Shown here: in pieces, positions 7,776 through 19,035 of the stretch
How positions within the stretch are numbered: the first letter of the stretch is position 1
How the letters are laid out: the number at the start of each line of letters is the position of its first letter
Source: CAZMXS01 sp964570325
GTDB taxonomy: Bacteria; Verrucomicrobiota; Kiritimatiellia; CAIQIC01; CAZMXS01
Assembly: GCA_964570325.1 (NCBI GenBank)
Contig: CAZMXS010000010.1
Coordinates: 1 to 64,000 of the forward strand
DNA length: 64,000 nt
Reading direction: 5' to 3'
Notes under the pieces: model-generated
Seen by the model: the letters and a program-made list of their open reading frames with translations, nothing else
What the model was told of the DNA's origin: nothing
The model's database searches: none
Program-made: the position numbers and the translations under genes

Positions 7776-8000
7776 ATGGCTAGCGGCACAGTCAAATGGT
7801 TTAACGAGAAAAAAGGTTACGGTTTTATCATTCCGGACGGCATGAACCAGGATGTATTTGTGCATTACTCGGCGATTCAGTCCGACGGTTTCAAGACCTT
7901 GAGCGAGGGCGACAAGGTCGAGTTCGAAATCTTCCAGGACGTCAAGGGCGCCCGGGCAAAGGATGTCGTGCGTCTGTCCGCGCCGGTCCAACCCCAGTAG
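7776..8000 (+). CDS. Cold-shock domain protein (CspA family)
   Basis: The 74-residue product is a single cold-shock domain: GTVKWFNEKKGYGFIIPD contains the RNP1-type nucleic-acid-binding motif and DVFVHYSAI the RNP2-type motif. Such proteins bind single-stranded RNA or DNA and act as RNA chaperones. The ATG at 7776 has a very good GGGAGGGAG site at 7762-7770. An in-frame ATG at 7617 is not credible because cold-shock proteins begin with this MASGTVKWF sequence. The gene stands alone, with 244 bp upstream of it, long enough for the structured leader common in cold-shock mRNAs, though I cannot demonstrate a thermosensor. Confidence 0.96.
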   Translation: MASGTVKWFNEKKGYGFIIPDGMNQDVFVHYSAIQSDGFKTLSEGDKVEFEIFQDVKGARAKDVVRLSAPVQPQ

Positions 8001-8085
8001 TCGTTTCGCGTTTCATCCCGCTTGCTGACCGCATCCGTTGCGCCATCCCATTGGGGTCGGGAGCGGCGCGGCTGGGTTTCGGCCG

Positions 8086-8625
8086 ATGGAAACGAACCCG
8101 CGCACTAATATCGTCCTGACCGGTTTCATGGGCGTCGGCAAGACCACGGCCGGGCGCTTGGTGGCCGGCCGGCTGGGGCGCGCGTTCGTGGATATGGACC
8201 GGGTGATTGAAGCGCGGCAGGGTCGGAGCATTGCGGCGATCTTTGCGGAATCCGGCGAGCCGTACTTTCGGAACCTGGAACGGGAACTGGTGCGGGAACT
8301 GGCGGATGGCGCGAACCAGGTGGTGGCGACCGGCGGCGGCGTGGTGCTCAACCCGGACAATATCCGCGATTTTGAGCGGACCGGCGTGGTGATCTGCCTG
8401 ACGGCCGAACCGCGCGCGATTCTCGAACGCGTGGCGGCGGAACAGCACCGGCCCTTGCTGGAGGGCGGCGCCAAGGAGCAAAAAATCCTGGAGTTGCTGG
8501 CCCGGCGCCGGGCGCTTTACGAGGCGGTCCCGCGCCGGATTGATACGACCGGCCTCGCGCCGGAGGCGGTGGCGGACCGCATCATGGCTATTGTTCGGGA
8601 AGCCGGTTTGGCGCCGCGCGTGTAA
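8086..8625 (+). CDS. aroK: Shikimate kinase
   Basis: AroK phosphorylates shikimate at O3 with ATP, the step following AroE. The 179-residue protein has Walker A GFMGVGKTTAG, the shikimate-binding acidic motif DMDRVIEARQG, an arginine in EPYFRNLERE, the ATGGGVVL glycine motif and the lid arginine in EQHRPLL. The start at 8086 (METNPRTNIVLTG) gives the usual short lead before Walker A; a further in-frame codon at 8038 would add an unsupported stretch. aroE lies 2.2 kb upstream in the same direction, but pilD and the cold-shock gene intervene, so the two are probably separate transcripts. Confidence 0.95.
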   Translation: METNPRTNIVLTGFMGVGKTTAGRLVAGRLGRAFVDMDRVIEARQGRSIAAIFAESGEPYFRNLERELVRELADGANQVVATGGGVVLNPDNIRDFERTGVVICLTAEPRAILERVAAEQHRPLLEGGAKEQKILELLARRRALYEAVPRRIDTTGLAPEAVADRIMAIVREAGLAPRV

Positions 8626-8772
8626 GCGCGTGGCGGTTCAGGATTCTGCTTTCAACCGGTCAATACGTTTAATCTCGCGCACGGTCCGGTCTTGATCGCC
8701 ATAATGCGGGCTTGCGTTTTGCCGGCCCGCCAGCAATAAATGCAGCGTTTTTTGCAAGCAAAGGATTCAGGT

Positions 8773-9675
8773 ATGGACCAAAAACCCGCGGAAAAGCAGG
8801 ACGCTCCGGAGCAGGAGCAAGAGCAGAAACAGGCCGCGCTGCAGCCCGAGGAACAGCCGGGCGGACCCGTCGCGAGGGCGGCGGAGTCGGCCGAGGTGGA
8901 TCAGTTCAAGCGGCTCTTCAAGGAATACGGCCAGCCCGTTATGATCGGCCTGGGCATCGCGATCGCGGTGTTTCTGGTTTTCACGGCCTTCCGCAATTAC
9001 AAGCGGGCTTCCGTGGAGCGCGCGTCCGAGCTGTTGATGGGCGCCCAGTCCATGGACCAGTTGCAGCAGGTGGTCAACCAGTACCGCTCCACGCCCTATG
9101 CGCCGATCGCCCAGTTGGGGATCGCTTCCGCCTACTATGACAGCGGACAATACGAAGCCGCGCGCGGGGCGTTCGAACAATTCCGGCGCGATTTTCCCAC
9201 GCATCCCATGGCGTCTTCAGCCGAGTTCGGCGTGGCCCAGTGTCAGGAGGCGCTGGGGCAGTTGGAGCAGGCGATGGCGGCCTACCAGGTGTTCAGCGCG
9301 GCCCACACGAACCATTATCTGCTGCCGCTGGCGGCGATGGGCCAGGCGCGCTGCCTGGAGCTGCAGGGGCGATATGCCGAAGCCAAGGCGGTTTATGAGG
9401 ATTTTATCGCCGCGCATCCGGAAAGTCCGTGGGTGCCGCAGGCCGAATCGAGCATGCTGTTCCTGGAGATGACCCGCCGGGCGCAGGCCAGGGCGCCGCG
9501 GGCTGCGGACTACCAAATGGAACGGACCTCGCCTTCCAACATCACGGTCCACGTGCCGGCCGGCGCGGGGGCGTCTGGCGCGCCGATCGCGATTCCATTG
9601 CCGGAGCCGGCGGCGGTCAAGCCGGCGGCGGCGCCGGCGGAGGAGGCGCGTCCGGAAACCCCGGCGTCTCCGTAG
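8773..9675 (+). CDS. Membrane-anchored TPR protein (YfgM-like)
   Basis: The 300-residue protein has a charged Gln/Glu-rich N-terminus, one membrane helix at about residues 54-72 (VMIGLGIAIAVFLVFTAF), and then several tetratricopeptide repeats (PIAQLGIASAYYDSGQYEAA, AQCQEALGQLEQAMAAYQVF, ARCLELQGRYAEAKAVYEDF). The C-terminus is a Pro/Ala-rich tail. The layout matches YfgM-type periplasmic TPR proteins linked to the Sec translocon, but this is a resemblance, not proof. The ATG at 8773 is preceded by AAGGA. The 3' end overlaps the convergent CpXC gene by 59 bp, and the Pro/Ala-rich tails of both genes lie in that overlap. Confidence 0.75.
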   Translation: MDQKPAEKQDAPEQEQEQKQAALQPEEQPGGPVARAAESAEVDQFKRLFKEYGQPVMIGLGIAIAVFLVFTAFRNYKRASVERASELLMGAQSMDQLQQVVNQYRSTPYAPIAQLGIASAYYDSGQYEAARGAFEQFRRDFPTHPMASSAEFGVAQCQEALGQLEQAMAAYQVFSAAHTNHYLLPLAAMGQARCLELQGRYAEAKAVYEDFIAAHPESPWVPQAESSMLFLEMTRRAQARAPRAADYQMERTSPSNITVHVPAGAGASGAPIAIPLPEPAAVKPAAAPAEEARPETPASP

Positions 9676-10366
9676 CATCCCGGAAGCCGCCCTCTTCCAG
9701 GATCAGCGTTCGCGCGCTGATGTACGGCCCGGGGAATAATTCCAGCAGGTCGGCGGTCTTTTCGTCGTTGTCGAACATCTCGGCCAGCGCCGTGTAGGTT
9801 TCGCGCGCGTAGTGCAGCATGGCCTCCAGCCGGCGGGTCTGCGCGTCCTGGATGACGAAGCAGAGATTTTCCGGCGTCGAGTCTTCGGCGTTGAACAGCA
9901 GGATCTTTTGCGCCGGATCGAGCTTCGCGGGATTCTTGGAATAGATCAGGTACTTGATGTACTCGATAAGCCGTTCATTGAGCCCGGCGTCAAAAAGGAA
10001 AATCCGTTCGACCAATTCGGTGCGGGTGAAGACGAGGTGCACCTCGGGGGCGGTCACGCCCTCGGGCAGAATCTGGTTAAGGCGCTCCAGGCTTTCGGTG
10101 AACTCTCGTCGGCCCTCCGCCTGGTTGCGGCCCTGCAGCGGGATCAGGTAAATCAGCAACTGCCGCGCGGGGTCGCTGTAAAGCAGCGGCTTGTCCACCC
10201 GGAAGGCGTAGGCGCAGCCGGGGCAGACAACGTGGTTGACTTCGTTGCGCAACAGGCGCAGCTTGAGATCGGGCGCCTCGCGAATGTTGATGGCGTCATA
10301 CAATTCCGCCGTCTGTTCCTCGCCGCAGTGCGGACAGCGAATCTGGTATTTACGGGTTTGCGACAT
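9617..10366 (-). CDS. CpXC-domain protein
   Basis: The 249-residue protein has a zinc-ribbon-like N-terminus with two CPxC pairs (RCPHCGEE near residue 10 and VCPGCAYAF near 48), the signature of the CpXC domain. The function of this family is not established. The remainder is a predicted alpha/beta region (LIYLIPLQGRN, VHLVFTRTELVERIFLFDAGLNE) and a Pro-rich end (PPPPAPPP). It is transcribed towards the TPR gene and overlaps its 3' end by 59 bp. No signal peptide is seen, so it should be cytoplasmic. Confidence 0.8.
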   Translation of the reverse strand: MSQTRKYQIRCPHCGEEQTAELYDAINIREAPDLKLRLLRNEVNHVVCPGCAYAFRVDKPLLYSDPARQLLIYLIPLQGRNQAEGRREFTESLERLNQILPEGVTAPEVHLVFTRTELVERIFLFDAGLNERLIEYIKYLIYSKNPAKLDPAQKILLFNAEDSTPENLCFVIQDAQTRRLEAMLHYARETYTALAEMFDNDEKTADLLELFPGPYISARTLILEEGGFRDATETPGFPDAPPPPAPPPA

Positions 10367-10497
10367 AAAAAAGAAACACTACTCCCCTGCGCCGGGGGCG
10401 TCAATCCGCTGAATTCCGGCCTTGCCGTTCCGATGCGGGTTATGTATGTATCAAGTTTTCGGCCGCCAATTCAGGTCGAATTACGTGGGGAGTGTGC

Positions 10498-11268
10498 ATG
10501 AGCCTGTTGGATAAAATTGTTTCGATATTTAGCGGGGGCGGCGGCGGTCAGCATTACATCGTTGACGGCGCCCGCCTGGTGGATGAGCGCAACGGCAGCC
10601 GGCTGGGTCCGCGCGAACAGATCAACGTCATGAACCAATTGGCGCGTTTTGCCCAGCAGGAAAAAATCCGGGTTTCCGTGGTTTTTGAGGGCAAGGTGCT
10701 GCGCGAGGTGGAAGGCGATGGCGGCGAGTTCAAGGGTTTGACGGTCTATTTCGTCGAGAACGAGGCGGCGCTCAAAGAGCGGCTGGGAAAATTGGCCCGG
10801 TCCGGGGTTACGGTTGTCACGGCCGCGGTCAATGAGGAGATTGCGCGCAGTCGCGGCGCGCGCGTCATCCGGGCATCCACCTTCCGCAAGGCCCTGGAAA
10901 GCCAGGGTGGCGGGAATGGCGGCGGCGGCGAGCGTGATCGCGAGCGCGGCCGCGACCGGGGGGGGCGCGACCGGGATCGTGATCGCCGGCGCCAACGCCC
11001 GCCGCGGCCGAACCGGCCGGAATCCGGTGGCGGTCAATCGGACAACGGCGGTGGGGAAGCGGATGAGAACGAGCCGGTCGGCGATGAACGCGGCCGGCGC
11101 GAGGACAACGACACCGTGCGCAACTTGATTGATTTGGTGGATGAACCGCCGCCGCGGCCGGCGCCGCCGGCCGTTCAACCCCAATCGACGGCCGCCGGCG
11201 CACCGCCGGCGGCATCCGCTCCGGCTTCGCCGCCGGTGTCTCCGCCGGCCGGCGCGCCTGACGCGTAG
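10498..11268 (+). CDS. NYN-domain (YacP-like) protein with an RG/RD-rich tail
   Basis: Residues 17-135 resemble a NYN/PIN-like ribonuclease fold of the YacP type: HYIVDGARLVDERNGSRLGP carries the first acidic position, VVFEGKVLREVEG the second strand, and VTVVTAAVNEEIARSRGARV the later Asn/Glu positions. From about residue 143 the protein is low-complexity: Gly-rich, then Arg/Asp repeats (RDRERGRDRGGRDRDRDRRR), then acidic and Pro/Ala-rich. RG-rich tails of this kind usually bind RNA. The ATG at 10498 follows GGGGAGT; an in-frame GTG at 10492 is possible. I infer a cytoplasmic RNA-processing or RNA-decay role, not demonstrated. Confidence 0.72.
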   Translation: MSLLDKIVSIFSGGGGGQHYIVDGARLVDERNGSRLGPREQINVMNQLARFAQQEKIRVSVVFEGKVLREVEGDGGEFKGLTVYFVENEAALKERLGKLARSGVTVVTAAVNEEIARSRGARVIRASTFRKALESQGGGNGGGGERDRERGRDRGGRDRDRDRRRQRPPRPNRPESGGGQSDNGGGEADENEPVGDERGRREDNDTVRNLIDLVDEPPPRPAPPAVQPQSTAAGAPPAASAPASPPVSPPAGAPDA

Positions 11269-11314
11269 TTCAACCGGCGGGCGGGAAGATGAGGGAGCCG
11301 TTTCGGGGCCGGCG

Positions 11315-11863
11315 TTATTCGACGAAGGTAACCTTGGCGATGTACGGCAACTCCCGGTAATAGCTGTCGTAATCCAGCCCGTATCCGACCACGAAGCTGT
11401 CTTCGATCGTGAACCCGACGTAATTGGCCTCGAAGGGCACCGCGCGCCGGCTGGGCTTGTCCAGCAGCGTACAGGTTTTCACCGAAAGCGCCCCGCGGCT
11501 GAAGAGATGTTTGCGCGCGAACGTCAGCGTTCGGCCGGTGTCCAGGATGTCGTCAATCACCAGCACGTCCGCGCCGTGAATGTCTACGGACATATCCTTC
11601 GTGATGGTTACGACGCCGGATGATTCGGTGCCGGAGCCATAGCTTTCCAGCATCATGAAATCAATCCGCGGATGCACGCCGTGCGGATTCAGATTGCGGA
11701 CCAGGTCGGCGAGGAACATGAAACTGCCGCGCAGAATGCCGACCATGACCAGATTAACGCTCAAATTATCCCGCACCATTTCCACCACCAGTTCGTCCAC
11801 GCGCCGTTGGATCTGGTCCGCGGTCAGCAGGATGTCGCGTACATGATGCGGTCGCATATTCAT
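11315..11863 (-). CDS. hpt: Hypoxanthine phosphoribosyltransferase
   Basis: The enzyme salvages hypoxanthine, and usually guanine, with PRPP to give IMP or GMP. The 182-residue protein has the family's PRPP motif VLVIDDILDTGRTL, the flexible-loop region MMLESYGSGTESSG, the GILRGSFMFLADL segment and the C-terminal FVVGYGLDYDSYYRELPYI. The length is typical. Two nearby Met codons are possible starts (11863 and 11857); I keep the first. It is a single gene between two plus-strand genes. purQ and purL for de novo synthesis lie 9 kb away, so both purine routes are encoded. Confidence 0.95.
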   Translation of the reverse strand: MNMRPHHVRDILLTADQIQRRVDELVVEMVRDNLSVNLVMVGILRGSFMFLADLVRNLNPHGVHPRIDFMMLESYGSGTESSGVVTITKDMSVDIHGADVLVIDDILDTGRTLTFARKHLFSRGALSVKTCTLLDKPSRRAVPFEANYVGFTIEDSFVVGYGLDYDSYYRELPYIAKVTFVE

Positions 11864-11973
11864 GGAGTATTCCCGGTTTGTCGCGCCAATCTAATCCGCG
11901 TCGCGGCAAAACGCAATCGCGCGGATGAAATGAAACTTGCAACCGGCAGTCGGACCATCAAGATTAGGCTCGC

Positions 11974-13008
11974 ATGCAGAAGCCCCCGATCCAGGACTTG
12001 AGCCGGGCGGAGCTGACCGCGGCCTGCGCCGAACTGGGCGCGCCGGCATACCGCGCCGGGCAGCTTTGGCGCTGGCTTTATGTCCAACTGGCGGCGGACT
12101 GGGATGCCATGACCAACCTCCCGCGTGACTTGCGCGCGCGCCTGGCGGAACGGTATGACCTGGCGCCGGCGCGGGAGGTCCGCGTGGCCGGCGCGGCGGC
12201 CGGCACGCGCAAGATTCTCGTCGGGCTGGCCGATGGCGAATGCGTCGAGACGGTGCTGATCCCCGCTGCCGACCGCCGGACCGTCTGTGTCTCCGCCCAG
12301 GTCGGCTGCAAGTTTGCCTGCGCATTTTGCGCGAGCGGCCAGGCGGGCTTTCGCCGCGATTTGTCGCCCGGCGAAATGGTGGGGCAGGTTGTGCTGGCGG
12401 CGCGTGCCTTCGGCGAACGGGTCAGCCACGTCGTCTTCATGGGCATGGGCGAGCCGTTGGACAACTATGACGCGGTTTTGCGGGCCGTGCGCATCATCAA
12501 CGATCCCGACGGCCTGGGGATCGGCGCGCGCCGGATCACGCTCAGCACCTGCGGGGTCATTCCCGGCATTGAGCGCCTCGCCGGAGAGGGGCTGCAAGTC
12601 GAGCTTTCCATCTCGCTCCACGCGCCGGACGATGAGCTGCGTACGCGCCTGATGCCGGTAAACCGGAAATATCCTTTGGCCAGCCTGCTCCAGGCCGCCC
12701 GTGCTTACACGGAAAAGACCAACCGCATCATCACCTTTGAGTATACGCTGGTCCGCGGGCTGAATGACGCGCCGGAACAAGCGGAGGCGCTGGCCGGCCG
12801 GCTCGCGGGCCTTCCCTGCCGGGTCAACTTGATCCCATTGAGTCCGGTGCGCGAATTCGCGGGCGCGGCGCCGGCCGCCGCCGCCGTCGAGGGGTTCCGG
12901 CGCGCGCTCCAGCGGCGCCGGATCAATTGTACCGTGCGCGAGTCCCGTGGCGCCGCGCTGGATGCCGCCTGCGGTCAGTTGCGGCGGCGGACACTGGCGG
13001 AGGCATGA
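11974..13008 (+). CDS. rlmN: Dual-specificity 23S rRNA A2503 / tRNA A37 C2-methyltransferase
   Basis: RlmN is a radical-SAM enzyme that methylates C2 of A2503 in 23S rRNA and A37 in some tRNAs. The 344-residue protein has the CxxxCxxC cluster motif CKFACAFC at residues 112-119, the GMGEPLDNYD motif and ITLSTCGVIPGI. The C-terminal cysteine used as the methyl-carrying residue is in ALDAACGQLR. The N-terminal helical domain (ELGAPAYRAGQLWRWLYVQ) is as expected. The start at 11974 is 110 bp from the divergent hpt start. Cfr, the resistance relative, is less likely given the overall match to RlmN. Confidence 0.96.
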   Translation: MQKPPIQDLSRAELTAACAELGAPAYRAGQLWRWLYVQLAADWDAMTNLPRDLRARLAERYDLAPAREVRVAGAAAGTRKILVGLADGECVETVLIPAADRRTVCVSAQVGCKFACAFCASGQAGFRRDLSPGEMVGQVVLAARAFGERVSHVVFMGMGEPLDNYDAVLRAVRIINDPDGLGIGARRITLSTCGVIPGIERLAGEGLQVELSISLHAPDDELRTRLMPVNRKYPLASLLQAARAYTEKTNRIITFEYTLVRGLNDAPEQAEALAGRLAGLPCRVNLIPLSPVREFAGAAPAAAAVEGFRRALQRRRINCTVRESRGAALDAACGQLRRRTLAEA

Positions 13009-13221
13009 ATTCCAGGCGGCGCCCGGCGCGGCAACCGCTGGGCGGTGGGATCCGTTAGCCCGGAGAAACTACCGAACGGCAGGGCGATGCGTCCCGCGGC
13101 GCCATTCGTAAGTTGGCGGAAAAGTCTGCCGCAGAACCTTGCGCCCGGCGCCCGTTTTCTTTGCTTCGATTTCTTTGCCCGCTTTTGCTACAACATCCGG
13201 CGGTAATCCCCGGAGGTGCCC

Positions 13222-14544
13222 ATGAGTTCGTTGCTGATCAAGAACGCGTGCGTGGTGACGCTGAACGAGCGGCAGAAAATAATTCCGGACGGGACCGTGT
13301 ATATCGAGGATGCGCAAATCCGGGAGGTCGGCGCCTTTCCCTCGTCGCGTTACCGCGCGCAACGCGTGCTCGACGCGGAAGGGCGTGTGGTGCTGCCGGG
13401 TTTGATCAACGCGCATCACCATCTCTACTCCAGCCTGGCCCGTGGTTTCGCGCCGCCGGGTGATCCCGCCCGCAACTTCAAGCAAATCCTGGAGCGCCTC
13501 TGGTGGAAACTGGATGCGGCGCTGGACGCGGAGGACGTTTACTACTCCGCGCTGGTTGCCCTGATCGAGTGTGTGAAATCCGGCTGTACAACGGTCATTG
13601 ACCACCACGCCTCGCCGGCTTGCCGCGACGGCAGCCTCGACGTGTTGGAAAAAGCTTTTCGCGAAGTCGGCCTGAACGGCTGCCTTTGTTATGAGGTGTC
13701 CGACCGCAATGAACGGGGGGCCGGCATTGCCGAAAATGAACGTTTTATCCGCCAATGTCTCCAGCGCGACGACGACCAGATCACGGCGCTGTTCGGCCTG
13801 CACGCCTCGATGACGCTGGGCCACGAGACGTTGGAGCGGTGCGCCGCCATCGGGCAGGCGACCGCCACCGGTTTTCACGTGCATGCCGCGGAGGATGCCA
13901 TTGACCAGGAAGTCGCGCAGGCGCGGTTCAAATGCCGCGTGGTGGAACGTCTGCACGCGGCCGGCATCACCGGCCCATCCTCGATCTTTGTGCATGGGGT
14001 TCATCTCAACGGGCGCGAAATGGACATCCTCGCCGAAACGCGTTCGCTGCTGGTTCATAATCCCGAGTCGAACATGAACAACGCGGTGGGGGTGACGCCG
14101 CTGTTGGAACTATTGGGAAAAGGCGTGCTGGTTGGCCTGGGGACGGACGGGATGGCCTCGCACATGATCGCGTCGGCGCGCGCGGCCTATCTGCTCCAGC
14201 GCGGTTCGCGCGGCGATCCGCGCGTGGCATTTGCCGAGGCTTGCGAGCTTCTGCTGAAAAACAACCGTGCCATCTGCGCGCGGATATTCAAGGAGCCGCG
14301 CGGCGTGCTTGCTCCCGGCGCGCTGGCCGACGTGATCATCGTGGATTACGCGCCGACCACGCCGCTGACCGCCGCCACGCTCTATGGCCACCTGCTGTTC
14401 GGCTTGAACTATGCCCGCGTGGACGCGGTAATCTGTCGCGGCCGGCTGATTATGAACGATGGCCGGCTGACCACAGTGGACGAAGCGGAAATCTGCGCGC
14501 GTTCCGTGGAACGCGCCGCCCGTTTATGGCGGCGCATCAAGTAG
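13222..14544 (+). CDS. ssnA: SsnA-type amidohydrolase
   Basis: The 440-residue protein belongs to the amidohydrolase superfamily and most resembles SsnA putative aminohydrolases. The metal site is visible as LPGLINAHHHLYSSLARG, GFHVHAAED, SIFVHGVHL and GLGTDGMAS, together with HNPESNMNNAVG, all typical of deaminases of the TrzA/AtzA/SsnA type. Substrates of SsnA itself are not established; in other bacteria it sits near selenium-dependent purine-catabolism genes, none of which are seen here. The ATG at 13222 follows GGAGG at 13212-13216, better than the in-frame GTG at 13216. The gene appears to be alone in its transcript. Confidence 0.85.
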   Translation: MSSLLIKNACVVTLNERQKIIPDGTVYIEDAQIREVGAFPSSRYRAQRVLDAEGRVVLPGLINAHHHLYSSLARGFAPPGDPARNFKQILERLWWKLDAALDAEDVYYSALVALIECVKSGCTTVIDHHASPACRDGSLDVLEKAFREVGLNGCLCYEVSDRNERGAGIAENERFIRQCLQRDDDQITALFGLHASMTLGHETLERCAAIGQATATGFHVHAAEDAIDQEVAQARFKCRVVERLHAAGITGPSSIFVHGVHLNGREMDILAETRSLLVHNPESNMNNAVGVTPLLELLGKGVLVGLGTDGMASHMIASARAAYLLQRGSRGDPRVAFAEACELLLKNNRAICARIFKEPRGVLAPGALADVIIVDYAPTTPLTAATLYGHLLFGLNYARVDAVICRGRLIMNDGRLTTVDEAEICARSVERAARLWRRIK

Positions 14545-14603
14545 TCTGCGGTAACGCCGGTACACCCGGTTTAATTTGACACGCAGATGTTATTCACAAA
14601 ACG

Positions 14604-14632
14604 GTCGAAACGTTTCGACACAATATGTTGTG
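14604..14632. promoter_or_regulatory. Adjacent dyads: 16-bp perfect palindrome plus CACAA-TTGTG
   Basis: GTCGAAACGTTTCGAC at 14604-14619 is a perfect 16-bp palindrome with a central CG, the shape typical of LacI/GalR-family operators. It is followed directly by CACAATATGTTGTG (14619-14632), an imperfect dyad. A TTGACA hexamer is at 14576-14581. The element sits 96 bp before the downstream start I favour. Confidence 0.5.
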
Positions 14633-14673
14633 GTTTTTGAGATGTACTCACAATGCATAGGGTATATTTTGAT

Positions 14674-14702
14674 TTGAAAAAGCTTAACTTGACGGGTATT
14701 AT
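14674..14702 (+). promoter_or_regulatory. Candidate sigma70 promoter for the DUF7948 gene
   Basis: TTGAAA at 14674-14679 and TATTAT at 14697-14702 are separated by 17 bp in an AT-rich stretch. Transcription would start near 14709, just upstream of an AAGGAG ribosome-binding site at 14716-14721. Confidence 0.45.
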
Positions 14703-14727
14703 AGTTAGCGGAATCAAGGAGTTCTGC

Positions 14728-15570
14728 TTGTCATTGAAGCGGTCAATCGGTTTTTGCCGGGCGGCCGGATGGGATGGTGCATCCGTTATGGTTGCGGTAT
14801 TATTTGTTTTTCTGGTCCCTTTTGTCAGGGACGCGGCGGCGGCCGGTGTGCGCTATCTGGGCAGGGTTCCGCCGCATTTTCAGCCGGCGCCGGACAGCGA
14901 TCCGGCGGCCGCGCGGTTTGTCTCGCGTGGCGTGGACTACTCGTTGCAGCTAGCTCCCGGCGCGGCGGAGTTGAACCTTGAGCGTCAGCCGCCTGGTGGA
15001 CCGGCGCAATCGGCGTTGGTGAAGCTGCGCTGCGTCGGCACGAGCGCCTTTGCCAGTATCAGCGGAGAGGATGAGCTGCCGTACAAGGTGCAGGTCCAGG
15101 AGGGAGATCGGCGTGAAACGGCGCGCGAAACCAGTGGTTTCATGAAGGTGCGAATGCCGAATGTCTTTCCGGGCATTGACTGGGTATATGCCGCGAGCGA
15201 AAAATATCTGGATTACTATTTCGTGCTCGCCGCGCAGGCGGATATCCGCGACATCGTGATTGAGTTCGACGGCGCGGAGAAACTGGCGCTGGGGATGCGC
15301 GGCGAACTTATCGTGCAGACGCCGGCGGGCCGGCTGATCCAGCCGCCGCCCCGCCTTTACCAGGAAATCGCCGGCCATCGTGTCGAAATTCCCGGCGGTT
15401 ACATTTTACTACCGAACAACCGCGTGGGTTTCACGGCCGGTGAATACGACCAGCTCGCGCGCCTGGTGATTGATCCGGTGCTGATCTATTTCCTGGCGCA
15501 ACCCCCCGCGCCAGGCATTTCGTCCGACGGTTTTGTCGCGCCGTCTTACCGGGTGCGTTGGGCCGAGTGA
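14728..15570 (+). CDS. Exported DUF7948-type protein without the usual propeller repeats
   Basis: The protein resembles DUF7948, the N-terminal domain of SBBP beta-propeller proteins: ARFVSRGVDYSLQLAPG, FMKVRMPNVFPGIDWVY, YLDYYFVLAAQADIRDIVIE and YILLPNNRVGFTAGEYD are characteristic. It ends soon after LVIDPVLIYF, exactly where propeller repeats normally begin, so this is an isolated domain. I favour the TTG at 14728, which has AAGGAG at 14716-14721 and lies just after a good promoter. This gives 280 residues with a signal-like hydrophobic segment VMVAVLFVFLVPFV. An ATG at 14653 in the same frame lies upstream of that promoter and would add 25 residues. The function is unknown; export is likely. 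Confidence 0.65.
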   Translation: MSLKRSIGFCRAAGWDGASVMVAVLFVFLVPFVRDAAAAGVRYLGRVPPHFQPAPDSDPAAARFVSRGVDYSLQLAPGAAELNLERQPPGGPAQSALVKLRCVGTSAFASISGEDELPYKVQVQEGDRRETARETSGFMKVRMPNVFPGIDWVYAASEKYLDYYFVLAAQADIRDIVIEFDGAEKLALGMRGELIVQTPAGRLIQPPPRLYQEIAGHRVEIPGGYILLPNNRVGFTAGEYDQLARLVIDPVLIYFLAQPPAPGISSDGFVAPSYRVRWAE

Positions 15571-15693
15571 CCACCAAAACAATCAGCTCATTCCTCGAGC
15601 TTGAAGGCGGTGTCCGGCGGCCATTTTCCCGCTGAAACTATCCGGCGCGTGTGCTAGACTGATCGCCGGTTTGAAACGGATGCCGCCTGTATC

Positions 15694-18864
<3,171 letters not shown>

Positions 18865-18982
18865 GCGCTCAGTCATTGGTTGGCGCGCTCCCACCCCGCG
18901 CGGCAGGCTGAAGCCGGGCCGATCCAGTCAACTTATGATGCGGCCGCACCGCCGGAAGACACGTTCTGGCGGGGAATGGGTT

Positions 18983-19011
18983 TTGACCGGAGAATGGGCT
19001 CATGCTATTTT
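18983..19011 (+). promoter_or_regulatory. Candidate sigma70 promoter
   Basis: TTGACC at 18983-18988 and TATTTT at 19006-19011 are 17 bp apart. The predicted transcription start near 19018 leaves about 18 nt of leader before the GTG start at 19036. Confidence 0.4.
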
Positions 19012-19035
19012 TTAAGCGTGAAACGAGGTCTGATC

